Assembly: GCF_001602625.1 (NCBI RefSeq)
Contig: NZ_LECR01000016.1
Span: 2,323-8,520 of the forward strand
DNA from: Sodalis-like endosymbiont of Proechinophthirus fluctus
GTDB taxonomy: Bacteria > Pseudomonadota > Gammaproteobacteria > Enterobacterales > Enterobacteriaceae
Length of the DNA: 6,198 bases
Reading direction: 5' to 3'
Shown: in pieces, positions 1 through 5,753 of the stretch
How the letters are laid out: each line of letters opens with the position of its first letter
How positions within the stretch are numbered: position 1 is the stretch's first letter
Program-made: the position numbers and the translations under genes
Notes under the pieces: generated by a model
Told to the model about the DNA's origin: nothing
Seen by the model: only the letters and a program-made list of their open reading frames with translations
Databases searched by the model: none

Positions 1-163
1 TCGTGCAGGATGGTGAGATTATGCTAACACAGTGTGAAAATCTCCGTCATGCGGTAGCTAATGTAAATAATGGTGATACCGCGTGCTTAAACTGGCGAAC
101 GATGGTGAACAAAGCCTGCGCCCCCGGCGTAATTCGTCATGCTGTGCCTGTATTTGGCGTCAT
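1..163 (-). pseudogene. Sugar ABC transporter ATPase remnant (partial, runs off window)
   Basis: This is the relic of an ATP-binding subunit of a ribose/galactose-type sugar importer. Reading the minus strand, one frame gives ALFTIVRQFK and, after a one-base shift near position 86, a second frame gives GITIIYISYRMTEIFTL. Together these match the stretch after Walker B in this family, where the usual text is like ITIIYISHRMxEIF. The switch (H-loop) histidine is replaced by tyrosine (codon at 54-56). An in-frame TAG follows at 24-26. The ATG at 163 lies just after the upstream binding-protein remnant, which suits an operon. Only about eight residues separate it from the post-Walker-B region, so Walker A and the whole N-terminal half are deleted. 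The rest lies outside the window. Family assignment is fairly sure from the ISxRM context; the sugar transported cannot be told. Confidence 0.7.
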
Positions 164-174
164 TAATCGATCGA

Positions 175-559
175 TCACAGCTGAGGATGGCCGGCAAGCA
201 TCAGGGTGGGTAACAAGGCCGAGACAGCCCTGAATCTCTCCTGATTGCGGTTGGTGCTGGCGTACACCTGACCACTTTTTATCATATCTAACACCTTGGC
301 GTTGACGTCGACCGTGATAACCTTCACCTTGCCGCCGTTCTCGGCAACTACCTGTGCCGCGCCGATAGCTGAGCTGGCCTCAGACAGCACCGCCAGATTT
401 GGAGTGCGCTTGTAGCATGGATAGCAGTGCCGCCGGTTTTGATTTTGATATGCTGTGAAAGTAACTGGCGCTCAGGCTGCGCAATTCGGCTAAGGTAGGG
501 AAAGGCTGCGATATGCGATAAAGTAATACCAACATCGATAACAAAAACAGTATCTTCAT
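175..559 (-). pseudogene. Periplasmic sugar-binding protein remnant of the ABC importer
   Basis: The ATG at 559 begins a typical signal peptide: basic start (MK), hydrophobic core (ILFLLSMLVLL) and a possible cleavage after TLA. The reading continues to about position 403. There one apparent extra base shifts the frame and the product would stop at the TGA overlapping 381-383. The other frame then gives a clean stretch, AAQVVAENGGKVKVITVDVN followed by AKVLDMIKSGQVYASTN, like the C-terminal lobe of periplasmic binding proteins of sugar importers. It ends at a stop at 175-177. Only about 125 residues remain, against roughly 300 or more in the family, so most of the middle is deleted. The ATPase relic follows after 11 bases, consistent with a former binding protein-ATPase operon. 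The ligand is unknown. Confidence 0.65.
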
Positions 560-745
560 ATATTAATATTAATAATTCCATTTTCAATTGGCCGCACGAA
601 AACAGCCTCTATCCAAGGTATATAGCTTATTTGTTTTACGTTCTTGGTATGAATGTCGATTAAATGACGGCCTTGACTGCATGTGGTCAAGAGATAAAAA
701 CTAGATAACTTAAGGCAGGAGGAGAGTTATTTTCAAATTGAATTG

Positions 746-760
746 ATTATCGAAGATAAT
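746..760. repeat. Small palindrome ATTATC-GAA-GATAAT
   Basis: Two perfect 6-base arms flank a 3-base centre in the AT-rich region upstream (on the minus strand) of the binding-protein relic. Such dyads are often operators, and GATAATGAT on the right side matches a half of the Fur box consensus. The full 19-base Fur pattern is not present and the DNA is AT-rich, so chance is quite possible. Confidence 0.3.
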
Positions 761-957
761 GATTAAATATCAATGTTAAAACAGAGATTAAAACTTAAAC
801 GTAAAATAAATATAAGACTTGGACTCGACGTTAAGCTCGAATCAAAACCCCATCCATAATGGAATGCTCTTCGGTGATGGGTCAATTGTGGTTCGAAAGA
901 ACGCATTTACCCGCACACGGGTGTTGATAGCCCGACCAGTTACGAATCGGAACCATC

Positions 958-977
958 CCGGCGGCGTCGGCCGCCGG
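958..977. repeat. GC-rich 7-bp hairpin
   Basis: CCGGCGG and CCGCCGG are exact inverse complements separated by six bases (CGTCGG). The hairpin lies inside the GC-rich unassigned segment. No T-run follows on either strand, so it is not an intrinsic terminator. Its role is unknown. Confidence 0.5.
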
Positions 978-1015
978 CTGGGATTCAGGCTGGTAAACGT
1001 TTGTCGACGATGAAT

Positions 1016-1045
1016 GCCGATGTGTGATGAGAACTCACATACGGC
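1016..1045. repeat. Imperfect hairpin in the GC-rich segment
   Basis: GCCG plus ATGTG (1016-1024) pairs with CACAT (1036-1040) and CGGC (1042-1045), with a single bulged base at 1041 and an 11-base loop. This nine-pair stem is the strongest RNA-like structure in the segment. It resembles in style the GCCG-stem-CGGC hairpins of group II intron RNAs, but no other intron part can be recognised, so no identity is claimed. Confidence 0.45.
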
Positions 1046-1115
1046 GAGACGAGAGAGTCGCTCTAATGACAGGCTTGAACCGAGTAGGGCGCAGGCGGCG
1101 CGGACGGGGAAGGGA

Positions 1116-1395
1116 CTAATCCTCGTCAAATCCGGCATTGAACAGCTAGATTACTGCCGTCAACGTCTTCACCTCGTCAGGCCCAGTGCCCTCGACTTAG
1201 ATCATCCGCCCTTTGGCGGAATTGATCGTCAGCAAACCGATAACGCTGCTGGCTTCCGCTTCAGTGCCACTGTCGGTCGTTGCGTGACAGCGCTTCGTCA
1301 TCAAAACCCTGTACCAATTCAAACAGCTTCATTGCCGGCCTGGCGTGCATATCCCTAGCGGTTTTTTTATCTCTTACCGTTTGTTTAACCGTCAT
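1116..1395 (-). pseudogene. npr: NPr phosphocarrier remnant (nitrogen PTS)
   Basis: NPr (PtsO) is the HPr-like carrier that passes phosphate from PtsP (EI-Ntr) to PtsN. The start MTVKQTV and the active-site motif [12 protein letters not shown] are plain, with the phosphorylatable histidine at codon 17. The stretch before it (RDKKTARD) is scrambled against the family's EITNKLG and one codon longer. A frameshift near 1268 ends the reading frame at a TGA (1261-1263) after 44 codons. In the shifted frame the rest is still readable as [13 protein letters not shown], then SAKGRMI, stop (TAA 1197-1199), VEGTGP, later AVI, stop (TAG 1146-1148), LFNSGFDED and the final TAG at 1116-1118. The ATG overlaps the rapZ stop (ATGA), as expected of the native operon. 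Loss of function is clear from two stops plus a frameshift. Confidence 0.93.
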
Positions 1396-2246
1396 GATTT
1401 GCGCTTTTCCAGAGTGCGGTGGCGGGACTGGATATTCTTGCCCCTGGAATGAAAATAGTCCGCTAGCTGTTCAGCGATATAAACCGATCGGTGCTTGCCA
1501 CCGGTACAGCCTATCGCCACCGTGAGATAACTACGGTTGTTGGTTTCGAGCATCGGCAGCCACAGCTCCAGATAGCTGCAGGTCTGATAGATAAAATTAT
1601 GCACTTCGGTATAGCGGTCTAAAAACGCCGCAACAGGGCGATCCAAGCCGGTCATCAGCCTGAGCTTGGGATCCCAGTGGGGATTGGGCAGAAAACGCAC
1701 GTCGAAAACGTAGTCAGCGTCGATGGGGATGCCGTACTTGTAGCCGAAGGATTCAAACACCATGGTCAGTTCCCGTTCGCGCTTGCCTAACAGGCGAGTT
1801 CGCAGCATTTCGGCCAGCTCATGCACCGACATCTCGGAGGTATCGATCACCAGATCAGCGCGCGAGCGCAGTGGCTCAAGCAGTGAGTCCTCTTCATAGA
1901 TGGCGCTTTCCAGCGACAGGTCACGGGCTGAGAGCGGGTGCAGTCGTCGGGTGTCGCTATAGCGGCGGATGAGCGTGTTGCGATCGGCGTCCAAAAATAG
2001 CAATTGTGGGGAAAAGGCCTGCGGCAGGTTGTCCATAGTCAGTTCAAAAATTTCCGGTGATTCGGGCATATTGCGCACATCGATACTCACCGCGGCGGAG
2101 ATATTGCTCGCCGCAAGCGTACTGGCAAGCTGTGGTAGTAGCACCACCGGCAGGTTATCGACGCAATAAAAGCCCATATCCTCCAGCGCGCGCAGTGCAA
2201 CGGATTTACCTGAGCCGGAACGACCGCTGACTATCATCAGTACCAT
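1392..2246 (-). CDS. rapZ: RapZ, RNase adapter and GlmZ-binding regulator of glmS
   Basis: RapZ (YhbJ) senses glucosamine-6-phosphate, binds the small RNAs GlmY and GlmZ, and presents GlmZ to RNase E for cleavage. It thereby limits synthesis of GlmS, the first enzyme of the amino-sugar supply for cell wall and LPS. The 284-residue product has the family length and is intact. Walker A is GRSGSGKS at 8-15. The C-terminal sugar-phosphate pocket motif CTGGKHRS is at 247-254. The basic RNA-binding residues K270, K281, R282 and K283 are all present. Against E. coli as I recall it, H171 is Y, P197 is L and R223 is C. The ATG at 2246 is preferred because GAGGGG (2256-2261) lies 9 bases upstream and it matches the family start. 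An in-frame ATG at 2291 lacks support. It lies downstream of ptsN and overlaps npr by 4 bases. Confidence 0.95.
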   Translation of the reverse strand: MVLMIVSGRSGSGKSVALRALEDMGFYCVDNLPVVLLPQLASTLAASNISAAVSIDVRNMPESPEIFELTMDNLPQAFSPQLLFLDADRNTLIRRYSDTRRLHPLSARDLSLESAIYEEDSLLEPLRSRADLVIDTSEMSVHELAEMLRTRLLGKRERELTMVFESFGYKYGIPIDADYVFDVRFLPNPHWDPKLRLMTGLDRPVAAFLDRYTEVHNFIYQTCSYLELWLPMLETNNRSYLTVAIGCTGGKHRSVYIAEQLADYFHSRGKNIQSRHRTLEKRKS

Positions 2247-2263
2247 GACGCTACACCCCTCTG

Positions 2264-2302
2264 CTATGTCATCCTCTGGTGATGCGGCCATGCCTCGCCC
2301 AT
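2264..2302 (-). other. Possible 12-codon leader ORF upstream of rapZ
   Basis: A near-consensus Shine-Dalgarno AAGGAGG (2309-2315) stands 6 bases before an ATG at 2302. The frame reads [12 protein letters not shown] and stops at TAG 2264-2266, 17 bases before the rapZ ATG and out of frame with it. This is a better ribosome binding site than those seen before ptsN or rapZ. It could be a leader peptide that couples or tunes rapZ translation, or the strong site could be a chance leftover in the ptsN-rapZ gap. The peptide itself resembles nothing I know. Confidence 0.35.
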
Positions 2303-2333
2303 TCTATCCCTCCTTCAGGACGGCGCCGCGACA

Positions 2334-2813
2334 TCATTTGCTGTTTTCTGTCTCGGTCATAATCTGATACAACTCCTCGTCGCTTTGCGCGGCACGTAAG
2401 CGGCGACAAACGGTTTTGTCCGCCAGCCGCTTGGCGACCAGAGACAGGGCGTGCAAATGGACCTTACACTGCTCCGCCGGCAGCAGCAGCGCGAACAGCA
2501 GATCCACGGGCTGATTATCGATAGCGTCAAAAGCGATAGGTTGTTCAAGCCGGATAAAGACCCCGACCGCGCGAAGCGTGTTTTCTTCCAACTTACCGTG
2601 CGGAATGGCGATGCCATTACCGATACCGGTGCTACCCATACGTTCACGCACCAATACGGCGTCAAACACCACTTGCGGTGCCAGGTTGAGCTGCTTCGCC
2701 GCCAGTTCGCTGATAATTTCCAGCGCTCTTTTCTTACTCTGGCAGTGGACGTCGCCGCGGGTACATTCAATGTTTAACACTGAATCAATTTGCATTGCTG
2801 TATCGTTAGTCAT
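2334..2813 (-). CDS. ptsN: PtsN, nitrogen-PTS EIIA protein
   Basis: EIIA-Ntr is a cytoplasmic regulatory phosphoacceptor. In enterobacteria its phosphorylation state controls potassium uptake (TrkA, KdpD) and other targets by protein contact. The 159-residue product closely follows the E. coli protein (163 residues) from MTNDTAMQ through the ribosome-like HCQSKKRALEIISELAAKQL block. The active-site histidine is H72 in GIAIPHGK. C-terminal ADKTVCRRLRAAQSDEEL is conserved and the tail is a few residues shorter. No lesion is seen. The Shine-Dalgarno is weak (GACCCGAA before ATG), but the start matches the family. Upstream is the disrupted hpf, 108 bases away, with a large inverted repeat in the gap; downstream is rapZ. 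Its phosphodonor NPr is a pseudogene here, so it may act mainly unphosphorylated. Confidence 0.96.
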   Translation of the reverse strand: MTNDTAMQIDSVLNIECTRGDVHCQSKKRALEIISELAAKQLNLAPQVVFDAVLVRERMGSTGIGNGIAIPHGKLEENTLRAVGVFIRLEQPIAFDAIDNQPVDLLFALLLPAEQCKVHLHALSLVAKRLADKTVCRRLRAAQSDEELYQIMTETENSK

Positions 2814-2847
2814 TTCGGGTCACTTAGGAATTGGTTAACCTTTAAGA

Positions 2848-2887
2848 CACATTAGCTCGTTTACCGTAGGGACAACGAGCTAATGTG
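2848..2887. repeat. Perfect 14-bp inverted repeat between hpf and ptsN
   Basis: CACATTAGCTCGTT (2848-2861) and AACGAGCTAATGTG (2874-2887) are exact inverse complements around a 12-base loop. In the transcript from hpf to ptsN this would form a strong hairpin 34 bases before the ptsN ATG. The bases after it on the minus strand (TCTTAAAGG) carry no T-run, so it is not a standard intrinsic terminator. It could be a processing or stabilising hairpin, or a protein-binding dyad. It has survived intact beside a decaying gene. Confidence 0.75.
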
Positions 2888-2921
2888 AGGTTTAGGTAGC
2901 ATTGTCAGCCACACGGTCAAA

Positions 2922-3212
2922 TTAATATTGTTTCATCTTCTTTTTATGCGTTTTCAACTGCTGCGTGAGCTTATCGATCAATAGATCAATGGCCAAATAC
3001 ACATCATCTGCTTCCGCAGTCGCGTGCAGCTCACTGCCGTAGAGATGCACTGTCGCCTCGACAATCTTCTGAACTTTCTCTACCTTCTGGACAATATAAA
3101 CGCTGATTGATGCGATCTCGAAGAACTGTTCCAGCTTTGAGAGTTTGGCAGTAACAAATTCTCGTAAGGTGTGGGTGATGTCAACATGCTATCCGGTAAT
3201 ACTCAGCTGCAT
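2922..3212 (-). pseudogene. hpf: Hibernation promoting factor with amber stop at codon 8
   Basis: HPF binds the 30S decoding region in stationary phase and helps ribosomes form inactive 100S dimers. The reading frame from ATG 3212 runs to TAA 2922-2924 with 96 codons, the length of the short enterobacterial HPF (95 in E. coli). The text MQLSITG-stop-HVDITHTLREFV, later TAKLSKLEQFFE, VQKVEKV, ELHATAEADD and AIDLLIDKL follows the family closely. The only stop is a TAG at 3189-3191 replacing codon 8. The ribosome binding site AAGGA (3220-3224, spacer 7) is intact. No ATG, GTG or TTG start close behind the stop would restore most of the protein. It lies 23 bases after rpoN as in relatives. A single lesion suggests recent inactivation; a sequencing error or suppressor cannot be excluded. 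Confidence 0.9.
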
Positions 3213-3235
3213 AGTGTCTTCCTTCTCTGTAGAGG

Positions 3236-4425
3236 TCAAACCAATTATTTTCGCTGGTTCGACGGCGGGATGTATGAAGACTATCAATACGTTGCTACGG
3301 CACGCTGTGCCACCATGATGCCCTGCTCGGAAAGCAGGTCGGTGAGTTTACTGTCGCTAAGCGGCTTCGCCAGGTTTTCCGCGGCGATGAGTTTTTACGA
3401 GTGCATGAATAGCTGTTGAGGATGCTTCTCTTCCCTCCTCTATATTGATATTGACGTAGCTTGAGAAAAAATATTTCAATTCAAAGATGCCGAGTGGGCT
3501 TTGCAGATATTTCTGGGTGGTGATGCGTGAGATCGTGGACTCGTGCATGTATACTGCCCGGGCAATGCCCGCCAGCACTATTGGTAGCCGCATAAACTTC
3601 CCCTTGCTCAAAAAACGCCCGCTGCCGATCGACAATATGGCTCGTCACCTTCAGCAGTGTTTCATTGCGGCTCTCCAGGCTTTAATCGGCCAGCGTGCCT
3701 TCTGAAAATGGCTGAGGATGAACTGACCGTCCGAATCGTTGCGGGTGCTGTTACCCAAGGTAGAGAACTGCTGGATACTGTCAGTATTGAGTTTCACCAC
3801 CCAGGGGTTTCGCAGTTTTCGCACCAGCACGTCAGGAATGACATAATGAAACTCGCCGGTATTGATGGACTGCCCCAGACGCGGATCCAGCGACTAAATC
3901 AGCGCCATAACAGGTTTCAGCACCACTTTTTAGCTTAGTCGAACACAGCAGAGTGTTTCAGTTTAGTCGAACACAGCAGAGTGCGGAAATCATGGCTGCC
4001 CAGCAGATTAAGATAATCGTTGAGGATGAGTTTCGCCTCATTGATATGGGGAAAAGCAGAGTCTGGGTGTTTTCTCTCCCTGACAGACGGGCAATTTTTA
4101 GTCGTGGCAACAGATACCGTCACCGGTACCTGACAGCATGCCGGCGGAATAAATTTCGTCCCAGATAGCGTCCAGCGGCAGATCTCCAGGCATGTCCTTT
4201 TATTCCATCGCCTCTCGGGTGTCCAGCGATTCACTGTCGGGTACATCGTGCGTCTCCACCTCGTCATACAAAGAGGCCTGCTCACGCAAGAGGTTGCTTT
4301 CTAGTGCTGTCTGAATTTCCTGCTGGAGTTCGGACGTGGACAATTGTAACATACGGATGACCTGTTGTAACTGCGGGGTCATGACTAACTGCTGACTCAG
4401 CCTGAGTTGTTAAATCTTGCTTCAT
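3236..4425 (-). pseudogene. rpoN: RNA polymerase sigma-54, heavily decayed
   Basis: Sigma-54 directs RNA polymerase to -24/-12 promoters with enhancer-binding proteins. The remnant spans from ATG 4425 to the ancestral TGA at 3236-3238: about 1190 bases against about 1430 for a 477-residue family member. Readable blocks in order are [20 protein letters not shown] (region I), [40 protein letters not shown] with VIPDVLVRK, then [20 protein letters not shown] with [10 protein letters not shown], and a ruined RpoN box (AQRAVATY then stops). Lesions: one extra base between 4382 and 4425; TAA 4200-4202 and 4098-4100; deletion of roughly 90 codons with a shift near 4050; 28-bp duplication 3928-3983; TAG 3894-3896; frameshifts near 3680, 3600 and 3391; TGA and TAG at 3281-3286; TAA 3245-3247. 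It cannot make sigma-54. Confidence 0.97.
3928..3983. repeat. 28-bp tandem duplication inside rpoN remnant
   Basis: Units 3928-3955 and 3956-3983 agree at 26 of 28 positions, with 21 consecutive identical bases at the end. The unit encodes part of FRTLLCSTKLK. Because 28 is not a multiple of three, the duplication shifts the frame and produces the local stop after SAVFD. The two differences suggest it is not brand new. It is a decay scar, not a functional array. Confidence 0.88.
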
Positions 4426-4464
4426 ACAATGCGTCAGCCATCATCAAGAATCACGGCGGTAACG

Positions 4465-4482
4465 CCACCTTATCAGAGGTGG
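4465..4482. repeat. 6-bp hairpin over the lptB stop
   Basis: CCACCT (4465-4470) and AGGTGG (4477-4482) pair around a 6-base loop that contains the lptB stop codon. No T-run follows on the minus strand, so termination there is not supported. It could slow 3' decay of the lpt message or be incidental. Confidence 0.35.
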
Positions 4483-5198
4483 AACTCTTCACCCAGATAA
4501 ACCCGCTTGACCTGTTCGTCTAGCAGGATGTCGGCGGGGGAGCCGTGGGCGATAAGCTTACCTTGGCTGACGATATAGGCCCGTTCGCACACGTCGAGTG
4601 TCTCACGCACGTTGTGATCGGTAATCAGTACTCCGAGGCCGCTGTCGCGCAAATGTTCAATGATTTTTTTGATGTCGATGACTGAAATCGGATCGACGCC
4701 GGCAAAAGGTTCGTCAAGCAGGATGAATTTAGGATTAGCAGCCAGCGCGCGCGCGATCTCCACCCGGCGTCGTTCGCCGCCGGAAAGAGACTGACCTAGG
4801 TTGTCGCGCAGATGACTGATATGAAACTCCTCCATCAGCTCTTTCGCGCGATCGGTGCGCTGTTCATCGGTAATATCCTGGCGGATCTGCAGCACCGCTA
4901 TTAGATTGTCGAACACGCTTAGACGGCGGAATATCGAGGCTTCCTGCGGCAGATAGCCGATACCGCGGCGAGCTCGGGTATGCAGCGGCAGAAGGCTAAT
5001 ATCGTCTTTATCGATCACAATGCGGCCAGCGTCTCGGAGAATGATGCCCACTACCATATAAAACGTAGTGGTTTTGCCCGCACCGTTTGGCCCCAGCAAT
5101 CCCACAATCTCGCCAGAGCTTACCTTAAGGCTGACGTCTTCCACTATGCAGCGCCCTTTATAAGCTTTAGCCAAATTTTCTGCGATTAATGTTGCCAT
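4473..5198 (-). CDS. lptB: LptB, LPS export ABC transporter ATPase
   Basis: LptB is the cytoplasmic ATPase of the LptB2FGC complex that extracts lipopolysaccharide from the inner membrane and pushes it along the LptA bridge to the outer membrane. The 241-residue product equals the E. coli length and is intact. Walker [10 protein letters not shown] is at 36-44 (K42), the Q-loop LPQEA around Q85, the signature LSGGERRR at 138-145, Walker B FILLDEP ending at E163, and the switch histidine in TDH at 195. The ATG at 5198 is preceded by CAGGT about 9 bases upstream and lies 15 bases after lptA, so the two are almost certainly co-transcribed. The rpoN remnant follows after 47 bases. LptF and LptG are normally encoded elsewhere. 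Confidence 0.98.
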   Translation of the reverse strand: MATLIAENLAKAYKGRCIVEDVSLKVSSGEIVGLLGPNGAGKTTTFYMVVGIILRDAGRIVIDKDDISLLPLHTRARRGIGYLPQEASIFRRLSVFDNLIAVLQIRQDITDEQRTDRAKELMEEFHISHLRDNLGQSLSGGERRRVEIARALAANPKFILLDEPFAGVDPISVIDIKKIIEHLRDSGLGVLITDHNVRETLDVCERAYIVSQGKLIAHGSPADILLDEQVKRVYLGEEFHL

Positions 5199-5213
5199 GG
5201 ATCCTGTACCTGT

Positions 5214-5753
5214 TTATTTCGCTGGCGCATTAGCGACGCTTTTATCCTGCAACTGTGCTGGTACCAGTACGGTGGTGACCTGTTTTCCTTTGTCGCTGAA
5301 CGCCTCCATCTGCTGTTTCTTGACCAGATAGGTAATACGATCGCCCTTGACGTTGCTGTCCAACTTTTCCAGATAGGCATTACCGGTCAGAATCACCAGA
5401 TCATTAGCGGTTTCATAGCGCACTTTCTGCGAGTGGCCGCGTACCGGCTTGCTGTCGTCCTGCGACTGATAGAAGGTCACCGGGTTACCGAAGCCTTCCA
5501 CGACTTCATTACCGTCCTTGCGGTCGGGGCGAGTGATGATCACCTTATCGGCGCGAATATCGATGGAGCCACGTTTGACCACCACATCACCTGTCAGGGT
5601 AACGGTGTTAGTCGCCATGTCTACCGCCTGCTGCGCGGAGTCGATATGAATCGGCTGTTGGTTATCGTTGGTGAGCGCCAGCGCGCTGGCCAGCATTAAG
5701 CCGCCAGCTAGAAGCAGGCTAAGGTGTACTTTGTGAATTCTGGATTTTTTCAT
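5214..5753 (-). CDS. lptA: LptA, periplasmic LPS transport bridge protein
   Basis: LptA oligomerises in the periplasm through its beta-jellyroll and carries LPS between LptC and the outer-membrane LptD. From ATG 5753 the product has 179 residues. The signal peptide is clear: MKKSRIHK, hydrophobic LSLLLAGGLMLASALA, with probable cleavage after A26. The mature part follows the family: QPIHIDSAQQAVDM, VTLTGDVVVKRG, ADKVIITRP, GNPVTFYQ, VILTGNAYLEKLDSNVKGDR, ITYLVKKQQMEAFSDKGK and VTTVLVPAQLQDK. A TTG seven codons earlier is in frame, but the ATG gives a proper signal peptide and equals the usual start. It overlaps the 3' end of lptC by 35 bases, suggesting translational coupling, and lptB follows after 15 bases. 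No lesion seen. Confidence 0.97.
   Translation of the reverse strand: MKKSRIHKVHLSLLLAGGLMLASALALTNDNQQPIHIDSAQQAVDMATNTVTLTGDVVVKRGSIDIRADKVIITRPDRKDGNEVVEGFGNPVTFYQSQDDSKPVRGHSQKVRYETANDLVILTGNAYLEKLDSNVKGDRITYLVKKQQMEAFSDKGKQVTTVLVPAQLQDKSVANAPAK

Larger units (their letters stand above)
560..1115. other. Gene-free stretch, AT-rich then GC-rich
   Basis: I find no recognisable gene here on either strand. From 560 to about 820 the DNA is AT-rich and full of stops. It probably includes the old promoter region of the importer relic. It holds a 6-bp inverted repeat CTTGAC/GTCAAG (672-677 and 686-691), the 15-base palindrome at 746-760, and a purine-rich GGAGGAGAG at 719-727 with no start codon properly placed behind it. 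From about 820 to 1115 the base composition turns sharply GC-rich and open frames appear on both strands, but none of their translations resembles a family I know. Two hairpins lie there: 958-977 and 1016-1045. In E. coli yrbL sits beyond npr; I see no trace of it. Confidence 0.6.

Noticed and set aside
674..702. Promoter with TTGACT as -35 element on the plus strand
   Set aside because: No acceptable -10 at normal spacing and no gene downstream.
1016..1060. Group II intron fragment
   Set aside because: Only a single hairpin is reminiscent; no domain V, no reverse transcriptase sequence and no intron boundaries are visible.
842..1138. 98-codon open frame on the minus strand (and overlapping plus-strand frames at 819-1013 and 1014-1358)
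   Set aside because: No recognisable motif. The minus frame and the 1014-1358 plus frame both run into the npr remnant, no convincing ribosome binding site is present, and frames stay open on both strands simply because the block is GC-rich.
1354..1372. T-rich run GCGGTTTTTTTAT on the plus strand as an intrinsic terminator
   Set aside because: No stem precedes the T-run on the plus strand and it lies within the npr coding remnant.
2247..2291. Extended rapZ start at ATG 2291
   Set aside because: The extra 15 residues do not occur in the family as I know it, and GAGGGG is well placed for ATG 2246 instead.
3357..3635. 92-codon ORF containing the MHESTISR block as a separate DNA-binding protein
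   Set aside because: It is the C-terminal DNA-binding part of rpoN in one of its shifted frames; it lacks the RpoN box and has no proper start.
3928..3983. Short repeat array of CRISPR type
   Set aside because: Only two directly abutting units, without spacers and derived from rpoN coding sequence.
4200..4382. 60-codon ORF starting MTPQLQQ as a small standalone protein
   Set aside because: It is the N-terminal part of rpoN between a frameshift and a Gln-to-stop change; the sigma-54 sequence continues in frame beyond the stop.
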